Below are positions 43,958 to 52,206 of a stretch of DNA of 64,000 nucleotides, piece by piece. Origin of the DNA: Rhizobium sp. WYCCWR10014 (GTDB taxonomy: Bacteria > Pseudomonadota > Alphaproteobacteria > Rhizobiales > Rhizobiaceae). A program made the position numbers and the translations under genes. Within the stretch, counting starts at the first letter, position 1. Each line of letters opens with the position of its first letter. The notes beneath the pieces are model-generated. The model was not told the origin of the DNA, made no database searches, and was given only the letters and a program-made list of their open reading frames with translations. The stretch is taken from contig NZ_LXFU01000037.1 in the NCBI RefSeq assembly GCF_001657485.1, forward strand, positions 124,001 through 188,000, given 5' to 3'.

Positions 43958-44455
43958 GTGACCAGTGTTTCATCTCTCGGCAGCACAGTGACCCAGTACC
44001 AGTCTCCGCTGTCCAGCCTCGACAAGAATGGCGACGGCGTCATATCGGCGGACGAGTTGGCCGCCGCCTCGCAGTCCTCGACATCGGGCACGGCGTCGAC
44101 CCACAGCTACGACAGCAGCACCGACATCGTCAAAAAGATCACCGCCGACATCCTGTCGCTGATGCTGTCCATGCAGAAGACCGATAGCAGCGACGATCAG
44201 GGCGACGGCAGCGATCAGGGCGACGACGACACCAAGGGCGTCTTTGCCGCGATGGATACGAATGGCGACGGCAAGTTGACCGAGTCCGAATTCCTCGCCG
44301 CCGATCCGAACAGCATCAAGACTTCAGGTGATAGCGATCCGCTCCTCACCAAGGTGCTGAGCGATATGCAGACAGCCCTTCAGGCCTACCGCAATACCTA
44401 CGGCGCTTCCGCCGCAGCAGGTGATTCCGCAGCCGAAGACGTGGCGGCGGTCTAG
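43958..44455 (+). CDS. EF-hand calcium-binding protein
   Basis: This 165-residue acidic protein has two canonical EF-hand loops: D22-K-N24-G-D26-G-V28-I-S30-A-D-E33 and D100-T-N-G-D104-G-K-L-T-E-S-E111. It should bind calcium. It starts at GTG 43958 with the strong ribosome-binding site AAAGGAGG. There is no signal peptide; Ser/Thr/Asp-rich regions flank the hands, as in secreted or surface calcium proteins. Rhizobia are known to have EF-hand proteins (calsymin) secreted during symbiosis; this protein is only similar in general form. Partner and location are unknown. Confidence 0.82.
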   Translation: MTSVSSLGSTVTQYQSPLSSLDKNGDGVISADELAAASQSSTSGTASTHSYDSSTDIVKKITADILSLMLSMQKTDSSDDQGDGSDQGDDDTKGVFAAMDTNGDGKLTESEFLAADPNSIKTSGDSDPLLTKVLSDMQTALQAYRNTYGASAAAGDSAAEDVAAV

Positions 44456-44801
44456 CCGGCCGAGATCCGGGCTCTGCCGGGGGAGCCTCGATCCATCGAT
44501 GCCGCACAAGAGCGTCCTACGCAGGCAGATCGATTTGCCGGCAATTGTCACCGTCGCGGGCCGTGTCTGCGATCCGGAAATGATGCACGAGCCGTCCCCG
44601 TCCCCCTCCCCCTCCGCTCCATTTCAACACGAGAACCGTCGCCAGCTATCGTAATGATTGCATTAGAGCATTCTGTTTCGACGACTTACTACCGCTAGTG
44701 CCAGAATTAACACTTGCGCGTCCGCGCCTGGAAATCCACTAGTTGATCCATTCAGTGTGCTTGGCGTCTTACACTGCAATAAAGCGAAGGGATTGGCCTT
44801 G
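44456..44801. other. 346-base intergenic region before pncA
   Basis: The stretch 44595-44622 is a pyrimidine-rich run of repeated CCCCGTCCCC/CTCCCC units. The rest has no coding frame with family features and no clear terminator after the EF-hand gene. The pncA promoter is probably near 44730-44790 but cannot be placed. Confidence 0.45.
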
Positions 44802-45428
44802 ATGAAAGCGCTGCTGCTCGTCGATATTCAGAACGGCTTCTGTCCGGGCGGCAATCTGCCGGTGCCTGACGGCGACAAGGTGGTTCCGGTCGCAAACAGA
44901 CTGATCGACAGCGGCAAATACGATTTGATCGTCGCCTCGCAGGACTGGCACCCGCCGGGCCATGGCAGCTTTGCCTCCGCCCATCCCGGTGCCGCCCCCT
45001 TCGAGATGGGGGAACTGTCGGGCAAACCGCAGATGATGTGGCCCGACCACTGTATTCAGGGTACGCTCGATGCCGAACTGCATCCCGAACTCAAATCCGA
45101 AGAGATCGACCTGATCCAGCAGAAGGGCGAGGATCCTGATATCGATAGCTATTCGGCCTTCCGCGACAATGACCGCGATGCCTCGACTGGCCTTTCCGAT
45201 TTCCTCGAGGATCAGGGCGTCACCGACCTCGACGTCTGCGGGCTTGCGACCGACTATTGCGTCAAGTTCTCCGCGCTCGACGCCCTGGAGATGATGCCTG
45301 ACGTTCGCGTGCGTTTCATCGAGGATGCAAGCCGCGGCATCACCCCCGAAGGCGTCGCCGCCGCCATCGAGGAAATGCGGGCGCATGGCATCGCAATCAT
45401 CGACAGCGCCAAGGTCCTGTCCGGCTGA
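44802..45428 (+). CDS. pncA: Nicotinamidase
   Basis: PncA hydrolyses nicotinamide to nicotinate in NAD salvage. The 208-residue product shows the isochorismatase-fold triad D8 (LLLVDIQNGF), K108 (QQKGED) and C153 (LATDYCVKF). Metal ligands D48 and H50 (SQDWHPPGHGSF) and H83 (WPDHCIQGT) are also present. ATG 44802 gives the usual length; a longer frame to 44757 is not supported. A short copy of its FIEDAS region occurs downstream (46215-46268). Confidence 0.94.
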   Translation: MKALLLVDIQNGFCPGGNLPVPDGDKVVPVANRLIDSGKYDLIVASQDWHPPGHGSFASAHPGAAPFEMGELSGKPQMMWPDHCIQGTLDAELHPELKSEEIDLIQQKGEDPDIDSYSAFRDNDRDASTGLSDFLEDQGVTDLDVCGLATDYCVKFSALDALEMMPDVRVRFIEDASRGITPEGVAAAIEEMRAHGIAIIDSAKVLSG

Positions 45429-45523
45429 TTGAGATCAGCGATAAAAGACAATGTGGTGGATGTCGGATCGGCACACGTCCATCCGTCCTTGGCTCTGAAC
45501 ACACCAATCATGGGAGTTGAGAG

Positions 45524-46189
45524 ATGAGAAAGCTTGTTACCGCAGCCTTCGTGAGCTTGGATGGCGTCATGCAGGCGCCGGGCGCGCCGCAGGAGGATCC
45601 GACCGGCGGCTTCACCCTTGGCGGCTGGACCGTCAATTACTGGGATGAGCCGATGGGCGGTTTCATGGACGGGATTTTTACCGACCCCTTCGCGCTGCTG
45701 CTCGGCCGCAAGACCTATGAGATCTTCGCAGCGCACTGGCCCTTCGTCGGCAAGGACGATCCCATCGGAAAAGCCTTCAATGCCGCGACCAAATATGTCG
45801 CAACCACCTCGAAAGAGCCGCTCACCTGGGAAAATTCCGTTGCGCTGCGCGGCGATGCCGCCGCCGAAATCGCCCGCTTGAAGCAGCAGGACGGTCCCGA
45901 CCTCCTGACTCAGGGCAGCAGTGGCTTGCTGCAAACCCTGCTGGCGCACGACCTGATCGATGAACTCCGGCTCCTGACCTTCCCGCTCATCCTCGGCCCC
46001 GGGAAGCGCTTGTTCGGCAAGGGCGCCAGGCCGGAGGCGCTGAAGCTCACGGCCAATTCGGTATCGACGACCGGTGTCATCATGAGCGTCTACGAGCGCG
46101 CCGGCGAGGTCGAAACCGGCAGCTTCGGAATGCCCGAGCCCTCGCAAGCCGAGATCGCACGCAGAGAACGGATGAAGCGCGAGGGCTGA
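45524..46189 (+). CDS. RibD C-terminal / dihydrofolate reductase-like protein
   Basis: This 221-residue member of the RibD-C / YyaP-like reductase family has VTAAFVSLDGVMQAPGAPQED at the start. The cofactor-binding region includes LLLGRKTYEIF and DLLTQGSSGLLQTLL, and a charged C-terminal tail follows. Members reduce dihydrofolate- or riboflavin-like pyrimidines, but most have unknown substrates. It has AGTTGAGAG upstream and probably stands alone. Confidence 0.85.
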   Translation: MRKLVTAAFVSLDGVMQAPGAPQEDPTGGFTLGGWTVNYWDEPMGGFMDGIFTDPFALLLGRKTYEIFAAHWPFVGKDDPIGKAFNAATKYVATTSKEPLTWENSVALRGDAAAEIARLKQQDGPDLLTQGSSGLLQTLLAHDLIDELRLLTFPLILGPGKRLFGKGARPEALKLTANSVSTTGVIMSVYERAGEVETGSFGMPEPSQAEIARRERMKREG

Positions 46190-46214
46190 GACGCGCCGGC
46201 GCGTTCCTCAGGGA

Positions 46215-46268
46215 CTACGCTTCATCGAGGATGCCAGCCACGACAGCGTGGACGTGTTGCGCAAATAG
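46215..46268 (+). pseudogene. Fragment resembling the PncA FIEDAS segment
   Basis: The frame reads LRFIEDASHDSVDVLRK and stops at TAG. LRFIEDAS matches VRFIEDAS of the nicotinamidase encoded about 0.9 kb upstream, and the DNA matches at 20 of 22 bases in CG(T/C)TTCATCGAGGATGC(A/C)AGCC. No start codon or surrounding domain is left. It could be the tail of a decayed isochorismatase-family gene. Confidence 0.4.
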
Positions 46269-46284
46269 GCTGCTAGGTGGCGTC

Positions 46285-47877
46285 TTATTTCAATACGTAG
46301 GCGTCGAACGTCTCATCGCTTCCGGCAACCCGGCCGAAGCGCTTGACGAGGCTTGTCGCGTTCTGGAAGGCAGAAATGTCTTCCGGCGTCATAGACAACC
46401 GCCAAACATAGCTTTCACGCAGGGAGACGGGCGCGGTAATCTGATCGAGCCGCTGCGAAAGAAGAATGACAACAGGCACATGCTCACTCTGCTGCAATCG
46501 ATGTGCCGTTTGCAAAATATCGGCAAGGCTGAGCGAAAGCCGCGCGTTCCGAGTATATCGCACGATGGCGCCGAACCGCTCCTCCCGCAGAAGATAGGTG
46601 CGATTGGAGACGTAATAGGGCAAGGCTTCCACGAGATAGTCGGGATCCGCCATGATGACCGCGTCCTTGAGATCAGGGCGCGATTGCATGAACGCACCGA
46701 AATCCTTGCTTCGGCTCAGGGGTATTTCGGCTATGAAGGCCTGATTGATCTTTTCGATACCGGACACGACCTGTAGCGCCAGCAATATCAGGAAGCACAG
46801 GCGCCCGAACTTTACGATCCCGCCAGCAGTTTCGATGCCGGAAGCGCCCGCCCGCTCGCGCTGAGTATGCGTGGTCAAGGCGGTGATCGCGATCATGAAA
46901 ACCAGCCAGAGCGCCTGATGTCTGTATCCGCCGGGATAGACAAGCGTAAAAAGCAGCGAAAGCCCTAAGAGAACCAGTCCCGCTGCGATCATCGCCGGCC
47001 GCCGGTTCGCCAGCGCCAACAGGCTGGCGTAGATGAGTACGGACATCAACGCCCCGAAAATCCGGGAGGCCAACGGATATGCCACGACCAATTCAAGGAC
47101 GCGGTTGGGATAGAATCCCATAAAGTGCGAACTGGGCGCGGCAAGTGCACCAAGGGCAAGCAAAGCGAAATTCTTGCCACTGAGATCGTTCTGTCCCGTA
47201 TCATTGAAGGTCGGATAGACTGTTACGAAACATAGAACAATTCCAACCGCGGCAATGGCGGCGGCTGTCGCAAAGGACCGATATTCCGTCAGAACAGGCC
47301 TTGGCCGCGCCAGAATTAAATCGAAAAACCAATAGGCGAGGAAGCCGCCGACGAGAACGACCGAATGGACGTTGGTATTTGCCAGCAAGGCAAACAACAG
47401 ACCGAGCAATATCCCGTTGCGTGTTCCTTTCTCCCAATTCAGGACGATGAGGAAAATCACCAGCATGCTGATGCCGTAATTTCGCGACATCGCGGCGTAG
47501 TCGAAAATCGAAAAGCTGCTGAACAGCGACAGCAGCATAATCGAAAGCGGCAATTTCAACCTGACAACAAGAAGATAGGCCGCCGCCGCCGCAATCGTCA
47601 GAGCGACGACCTTCAGAACGACAGGTGAGCCGACCACGACATAGGCGGCGCGCAGCAGAATATACCAAAGAGCAGGATGACCCTCGCCATGCAGCTGGCG
47701 AAGCATATCGATGAAATTATCCCCCTGGAGGGCGAGTGACAAAGCACGAACCTCGTCACGCCAGACCGTTTCGGACCAGCAAAGCGCAGACGCCAGCGCA
47801 AGCCAGATCACAAAGATCAACGCCTTGCCCAGCTTGGCGGATCGAGGTTCATCGATAGCAGAGACAATCACGGCCAA
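46285..47877 (-). CDS. GT-C-type integral membrane protein (putative glycosyltransferase)
   Basis: This 530-residue protein has about ten to twelve membrane segments. An N-terminal loop carries WRDEVRALSLALQG and GEGHPALWYILLRAAY, matching the DE and GHPPLWY-type motifs of the GT-C (ArnT/PMT-like) glycosyltransferases that use lipid-linked sugars. A C-terminal soluble domain of about 150 residues follows. The start is uncertain: TTG 47877 gives the longest frame, and GTG 47871 is the alternative; no good ribosome-binding site is seen. The sugar and acceptor are not known. Confidence 0.65.
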   Translation of the reverse strand: MAVIVSAIDEPRSAKLGKALIFVIWLALASALCWSETVWRDEVRALSLALQGDNFIDMLRQLHGEGHPALWYILLRAAYVVVGSPVVLKVVALTIAAAAAYLLVVRLKLPLSIMLLSLFSSFSIFDYAAMSRNYGISMLVIFLIVLNWEKGTRNGILLGLLFALLANTNVHSVVLVGGFLAYWFFDLILARPRPVLTEYRSFATAAAIAAVGIVLCFVTVYPTFNDTGQNDLSGKNFALLALGALAAPSSHFMGFYPNRVLELVVAYPLASRIFGALMSVLIYASLLALANRRPAMIAAGLVLLGLSLLFTLVYPGGYRHQALWLVFMIAITALTTHTQRERAGASGIETAGGIVKFGRLCFLILLALQVVSGIEKINQAFIAEIPLSRSKDFGAFMQSRPDLKDAVIMADPDYLVEALPYYVSNRTYLLREERFGAIVRYTRNARLSLSLADILQTAHRLQQSEHVPVVILLSQRLDQITAPVSLRESYVWRLSMTPEDISAFQNATSLVKRFGRVAGSDETFDAYVLK

Positions 47878-48042
47878 ATAACACGCAACCCGGTGAACGA
47901 AAGCGTCACGACCATATCGGCGCAGAAATAATTTGGCGTTAAGTGAAGGCCATCTTTTGATTTCAGGGGCGCTGAAGCATGTCGCACAAAATTGGGCAGC
48001 GGTTTAAACGCGACAAGCGAATCTGAAAGATCGCGACGCGCT

Positions 48043-48288
48043 TTAGAATTTTTCCTCCCGCTCAAGCAGATGGATATCCTCGGATACGTCGTCCATTCTC
48101 TGCAATAATGCGGCCTGGGCATCTCTTAGCCCTCGATTGTAAAAGTACGGCCCGATCTCCTCGGCGAAGAAGTCAAGCAGGAATTCAGCCGGCAATGCAC
48201 CGATGGGATCGAGTTCCCGGTCGAAATAGGCGCGGATGCGCGAAACGATCTCAGCCTTTTCTTCCTTCGAAAATTCGATCTTCTTCAT
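48043..48288 (-). CDS. DUF2164 family protein
   Basis: This 81-residue protein of the DUF2164 family reads KKIEFSKEEKAEIVSRIRAYF, then LPAEFLLDFFAEEIGPYFYNRGLRDAQ. The short, charged, helical character suggests a soluble partner or regulatory protein, but the function is unknown. It is divergent from azlC. The gap to the downstream membrane protein is 165 bases. Confidence 0.85.
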   Translation of the reverse strand: MKKIEFSKEEKAEIVSRIRAYFDRELDPIGALPAEFLLDFFAEEIGPYFYNRGLRDAQAALLQRMDDVSEDIHLLEREEKF

Positions 48289-48420
48289 GGTTGCCTCTTT
48301 ACCGAATGAGATCAGAACTTTGATGGTTCAGCGAAATCGATTGGTCAATCAATGAAATTCAATTGCCGTTGCAAGCCGTAGACCATAAGGGGAAATCTGA
48401 ATTCCAACAGGAAAGATCCC

Positions 48421-49152
48421 ATGAATCGCGCCGACTTTGCTGAAGGTTTGCGGGGCGGCTCCGCCGTTGCGCTGGCATCGGCGCCCTTTGGCGCCCTGTT
48501 CGGAGCGCTTGCGGTCGAAAACGGCATGTCGCTCTCCGAGGCCGCCTTCATGAGCGCCACCGTCTATGCCGGCGCCAGCCAGATGGTCGGCATCGAACTC
48601 TTCGGTCACAAGGTCCACGCTTGGCTGATCGTGCTGTCGATCCTTGCCGTCAATTTCCGCCACGTGCTCTATTCGGCCGCGCTGGCGCGCTACATCGGCC
48701 ATTTCACGCCGGTGCAGAAATTCTTCACCTTCTTCCTGCTCGTCGATCCGCAATTCGCCGAAGCGGTAAAGCGTGGCGAGTCCGGCCGGCAACTCACCTT
48801 CGCCTGGTATTTCGGCTTCGCCATCATCATCTACATTCCCTGGGTGCTGATCAGCGTCGCCGGCGGCATGCTCGGCGGCTTCATTGGCGATCCCAAGGCC
48901 ATCGGCCTCGACATCCTGCTGCCGGCTTATTTCCTTGGCATCGTCCTCGGCTTCCGCAAGCGAGACAATTTCCTGCCGGTGGCGCTCGTCAGCGCGGTGG
49001 CTTCCGTGATCGCCTACCGCTACGTCGGCTCGCCCTGGCATGTCAGCCTCGGCGCCGCCGCCGGCATCGTGCTCGCCGCTGTGCTGCCTTCGCCGCCGCA
49101 AGAGCCTGATCTCGAAGCCGACGCCCTTCAATCCGAAGTGCACGAGGTCTGA
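48421..49152 (+). CDS. azlC: AzlC family branched-chain amino acid exporter, large subunit
   Basis: This 243-residue protein has about five hydrophobic segments, with the family signature SAPFGALFGALAVENGMSLSEA at about 20-41 and FMSATVYAGASQMVGIELFG after it. With the small AzlD subunit it exports leucine, isoleucine or valine (or analogues) and can give azaleucine resistance. A ribosome-binding site AGGAAA precedes ATG 48421. azlD follows after three bases. Confidence 0.9.
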   Translation: MNRADFAEGLRGGSAVALASAPFGALFGALAVENGMSLSEAAFMSATVYAGASQMVGIELFGHKVHAWLIVLSILAVNFRHVLYSAALARYIGHFTPVQKFFTFFLLVDPQFAEAVKRGESGRQLTFAWYFGFAIIIYIPWVLISVAGGMLGGFIGDPKAIGLDILLPAYFLGIVLGFRKRDNFLPVALVSAVASVIAYRYVGSPWHVSLGAAAGIVLAAVLPSPPQEPDLEADALQSEVHEV

Positions 49153-49155
49153 GCC

Positions 49156-49464
49156 ATGGAATTCGATCTTCACATGGCGCTCGTCATCCTCGCCGCAGCC
49201 GCCGCCACCTTCGCCACCCGCATCGGCGGCTATATCCTCATCACCCGAATGAAGAGCATTCCCCCGCGCATGGAGGCGGCGCTGAATGCCGTGCCGGCCG
49301 CCGTGCTGACGACGCTGGTCGCCCCCGCCTTCTTCATCGGCGGCTGGGAATCGAAGCTGGCGCTGATCGTCGCCCTCTTCATTGGCCTGCGCTTCAGCCA
49401 TACATGGATGCTGGTCGCCGCCTGGATCGTCGTGATGACCTGGCGCCATGCCGGCGGGCTCTGA
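49156..49464 (+). CDS. azlD: AzlD family exporter small subunit
   Basis: This 102-residue protein has three or four hydrophobic segments, matching AzlD length and TRIGGYILITRMKSIPPRMEAAL-type sequence with the conserved VPAAVLTTLVAPA. It forms the heteromeric exporter with AzlC and starts three bases after it. Confidence 0.9.
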   Translation: MEFDLHMALVILAAAAATFATRIGGYILITRMKSIPPRMEAALNAVPAAVLTTLVAPAFFIGGWESKLALIVALFIGLRFSHTWMLVAAWIVVMTWRHAGGL

Positions 49465-49493
49465 ACACCGGCCCGGGGCCGGCGCCAGACATC

Positions 49494-51329
49494 TTAGTAT
49501 TCCAGCGGCAGCGTCGCGTTTTCGAGCCACGCCCTGACATCGTGATCATGGATGAGCGGCATCAGCGCCTCATATGTGCGGCGATGATAGTCGTTGAACC
49601 AGTGCAGTTCGTCATTGGTCAGAAGCGCCGGAATGACGAGGCTGCGGTCGATCGGGCAGAAAGTCAGCGTCTCGAATCCGAGCATCGGCGCATCGCCGCC
49701 CTCGATCTCTTCGGCCCCGCGCACATAGATCAGGTTCTCGATGCGGATGCCGAAGCTGCCGGGCCGGTAATAGCCAGGCTCATTTGAAAGGATCATGCCG
49801 GGCAGCAGTTCCTGCGTCGAAAGCCTGGAGATGCGCTGCGGGCCCTCATGCACAGAGAGATAGGAGCCGACGCCGTGGCCTGTGCCATGGGCGAAATCGG
49901 CGCCGGCCCGCCACAGCGCGATGCGCGCCAACGGATCGAGATCGCAGCCGCGTGTGCCCTTCGGGAAACGCGCGGTGCTGATGTCTATCATCCCCTTTAG
50001 CACCAGCGTGAAGAACCGGCGATGCTCTTCCGAAACCGTGCCGATGCCAACGGTGCGGGTAATGTCGGTCGTCCCATTGATATATTGCGCGCCCGAATCG
50101 ATCAGGAAGAGTTCGCCGGCCTCGATCATCCGGTTGGTCTCGGTCGTCACCCGGTAATGCATGATCGCCGCATGTTCGCCGGCGCCCGAAATCGTGTCGA
50201 AAGAAATGTCCTTCAGCGGGTTCTGCATGCTCTGGCCGACGCGGGCGCGCGCCGCTTCGAGATGCTCGGCAGCTAGGATCTCGCTCACCGTGCCGGGCTT
50301 CGTCTGCGACAGCCAATAGAGGAATTCCACCATCGCCGCCCCGTCCTGCAGATGCGCGGCCGCCGAGCCATTGATCTCGACGTCATTCTTCACAGCACGC
50401 GGCAGCTTGGCGGGATCGGCGCCCTCCACCACTTCGCCGCCCGCCTTGCGGATGATCTCAGCCAACGCATAGGCGGCGATGTCAGGGTCGATCAGCACGC
50501 GGCCGCCATCCCTCGAAACGGCAGCCAACCTCTCCTCCAGCGCCGAGGGCGGCAGTTGCGTGCAGATCTGCGCGAGATAGGCCTCCGGCTCAATGCCGGT
50601 CTTGCGCTTGTCGAGGAAGATCTCGGCCCGGCCGTCGGCATGGATGATGGCGCGCGCCAGCGGATGCGGCGTATGCGGCACGTCGGCGCCGCGAATATTG
50701 AAGGTCCAGGCGACCGAAGAAGGATCGGCGATCAGCACCGCCGCAAGGTTCTTCTTCGAAAGATCGGCGGCAATTGTCGCGATCTTCTCCCTCGCCAGTA
50801 CACCGGCCTGCGCGACGTTCTGGATGCTGACCGCGCCGAGCGGCTCGGCCGGCCGGTCAGCCCAAAGCCTGTCGAGTGGATTATGCGGCAGAAAGACCAG
50901 CGTGCCACCGATCTCCGAAAGCGCCTTTTCCAGACGACGCACCTCGGCCCCTGCATGCAGCCAGGGGTCGATGCCGAGCCGCAGGCCCTTGGCTCCGTTT
51001 GCGGTGAGCCAGACATGCGGCGGCTCGTTGACGAGATCGCCGCCCGAAAAGACCGAACCGTCGACCTGTTCGGCAAGCTGCGTCACATAACGACCGTCGA
51101 CGAAGACGATCGCCTGCCCGCGCAAGATCAGCGCAATGCCCGCCGAACCGGTGAAGCCCGTCAGCCATGCGAGGCGCTCGGAACCTGCAGGAACATATTC
51201 GCCATTAAATTCGTCGGCGCGCGGCACGAGGAAGGCGTCGATGCCGAGCGAATCGAAACCGGCGCGCAGCGCCGATACACGATCCCTGCCGAATTGCGGC
51301 GTGGAGGTAACCTCGAAAGACTGGAACAT
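49494..51329 (-). CDS. Aminopeptidase P (Xaa-Pro aminopeptidase)
   Basis: This 611-residue M24 metallopeptidase removes N-terminal residues before proline. Two N-terminal creatinase-like domains precede the pita-bread catalytic domain (about 310-540). Metal ligands are D and D in LIDSGAQYINGTTDITRT, H in HGTGHGVGSYLSVHEGPQ, and E in SNEPGYY. Start ATG 51329 (MFQSFEVTSTPQFG) is chosen by family length; ATG 51380 is also in frame but overlaps likely promoter sequence. It diverges from a small 57-residue gene. It probably works in peptide turnover. Confidence 0.9.
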   Translation of the reverse strand: MFQSFEVTSTPQFGRDRVSALRAGFDSLGIDAFLVPRADEFNGEYVPAGSERLAWLTGFTGSAGIALILRGQAIVFVDGRYVTQLAEQVDGSVFSGGDLVNEPPHVWLTANGAKGLRLGIDPWLHAGAEVRRLEKALSEIGGTLVFLPHNPLDRLWADRPAEPLGAVSIQNVAQAGVLAREKIATIAADLSKKNLAAVLIADPSSVAWTFNIRGADVPHTPHPLARAIIHADGRAEIFLDKRKTGIEPEAYLAQICTQLPPSALEERLAAVSRDGGRVLIDPDIAAYALAEIIRKAGGEVVEGADPAKLPRAVKNDVEINGSAAAHLQDGAAMVEFLYWLSQTKPGTVSEILAAEHLEAARARVGQSMQNPLKDISFDTISGAGEHAAIMHYRVTTETNRMIEAGELFLIDSGAQYINGTTDITRTVGIGTVSEEHRRFFTLVLKGMIDISTARFPKGTRGCDLDPLARIALWRAGADFAHGTGHGVGSYLSVHEGPQRISRLSTQELLPGMILSNEPGYYRPGSFGIRIENLIYVRGAEEIEGGDAPMLGFETLTFCPIDRSLVIPALLTNDELHWFNDYHRRTYEALMPLIHDHDVRAWLENATLPLEY

Positions 51330-51482
51330 GCTGGAGACCCGAGTGATTGAGACGAATCCGGTTAATGGGATGCTGGCCATGTTAGCGAAATTTCAACCGA
51401 TGGGGAGAAAAAGCGACAAAACGAGTCGAAACCCCTGAGGCCGCTCAACATTTTGACAGAACTGTGACGCCAAAAGTTAATT

Positions 51483-51498
51483 TGGCACGCTTTATGCA
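51483..51498 (+). promoter_or_regulatory. Sigma-54-like promoter
   Basis: TGGCAC-N5-ATGCA matches the RpoN consensus TGGCAC-N5-TTGCA with one mismatch, and the invariant GG (51484-51485) and GC (51496-51497) are ten bases apart as required. A sigma-70-like TTGACA (51453-51458) with GTTAAT 17 bases later also lies just upstream. It would drive the small gene at 51609. Confidence 0.55.
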
Positions 51499-51608
51499 TT
51501 GGCCGCATGGCTCCCATGAGCAAAACCCTCTGCCTCCGCTTTTCAGAATAGCTATATAGGCGTCATCGAACGGTTCGCGATGAACCTATAAACAAAGGAA
51601 TTCTTGAA

Positions 51609-51782
51609 ATGACCGCCTCTCTCTCGCGCTTCGCATATAGCAGCCCGGTGCAGGCTGGCGAACGCCAGACCGTGCGTCACGTGATCGGCGGCCGCCGCCC
51701 GCAGAATGAGGACAGCCTCAAGCTGCTCGGCGCCGGCCAGCGGGCCACGCGCCACAAGGGCGCCCCCAGCTACGCGTTCTAA
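51609..51782 (+). CDS. Small 57-residue protein, unknown
   Basis: This 57-codon reading frame begins MTASLSRFAYSSPVQAGERQ and ends GAPSYAF. The protein is basic, with no membrane segment or family motif, and has RRP and RHK stretches. A good ribosome-binding site (AAAGGAA) precedes ATG 51609. A sigma-54-like promoter lies 110 bases upstream and a strong terminator 115 bases downstream, so it has a complete transcription unit of its own. I do not recognise it. Confidence 0.65.
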   Translation: MTASLSRFAYSSPVQAGERQTVRHVIGGRRPQNEDSLKLLGAGQRATRHKGAPSYAF

Positions 51783-51895
51783 GCCTGAAAGCCAGTCCGT
51801 CTCCTCCCTCCCGGACCGGCCTATTGGAATGCAGTAGAGCCCGCTCGAGCGCTCCTCCCCTTGAGCTCGCGGGCATTGACCGGATAGACCGGTCC

Positions 51896-51932
51896 AAGGC
51901 GGTGCCATCGGCACCGCCTTTTTTGTTGTTTT
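51896..51932 (+). terminator. Strong terminator after the small gene
   Basis: The 11-bp stem AAGGCGGTGCC / GGCACCGCCTT with loop ATC is followed by TTTTTTGTTGTTTT. It closes the transcription unit of the 57-residue gene. Confidence 0.92.
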
Positions 51933-52008
51933 AGGAAAAAGGCTTTCTTGCCCTTAGGGCAGCGCAAGAAGCTGCTTCGTTTCGATAGGTGCGCAGACCT
52001 CTCCCCAC

Positions 52009-52145
52009 CCTCATCCCTGTGCTCCTCACAGGGATCCAGTGCCCCCCAGGTCCTTGGGCGCGGGAAACTTTCTTCAAGCTCGTATGGAGTCATTCACCGC
52101 GCAGAGGCGCGGTGGCTGGATCCCTGTGACGGCACAGGGAGGAGG
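52009..52145. repeat. Dispersed element with inverted hairpin ends
   Basis: The left end, CCTCATCCCTGTGctccTCACAGGGATCCAG (52009 on), is mirrored by the right end, CTGGATCCCTGTGacggCACAGGGAGGAGG (ending at 52145). Each end is itself a CCTGTG/CACAGG hairpin. About 75 bases separate them, including an inner GCGC-rich hairpin. The core is shared with the palindrome at 7826-7866, so this is a non-coding repeat family rather than a coding mobile element. The gap from 51933 to 52008 shows nothing else. Confidence 0.75.
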
Positions 52146-52206
52146 CGCGTTGCCTTAAGCAAGGCATGCGTTACAGGAGAAATCACCTGCTCACAGCCTT
52201 GAAAAC

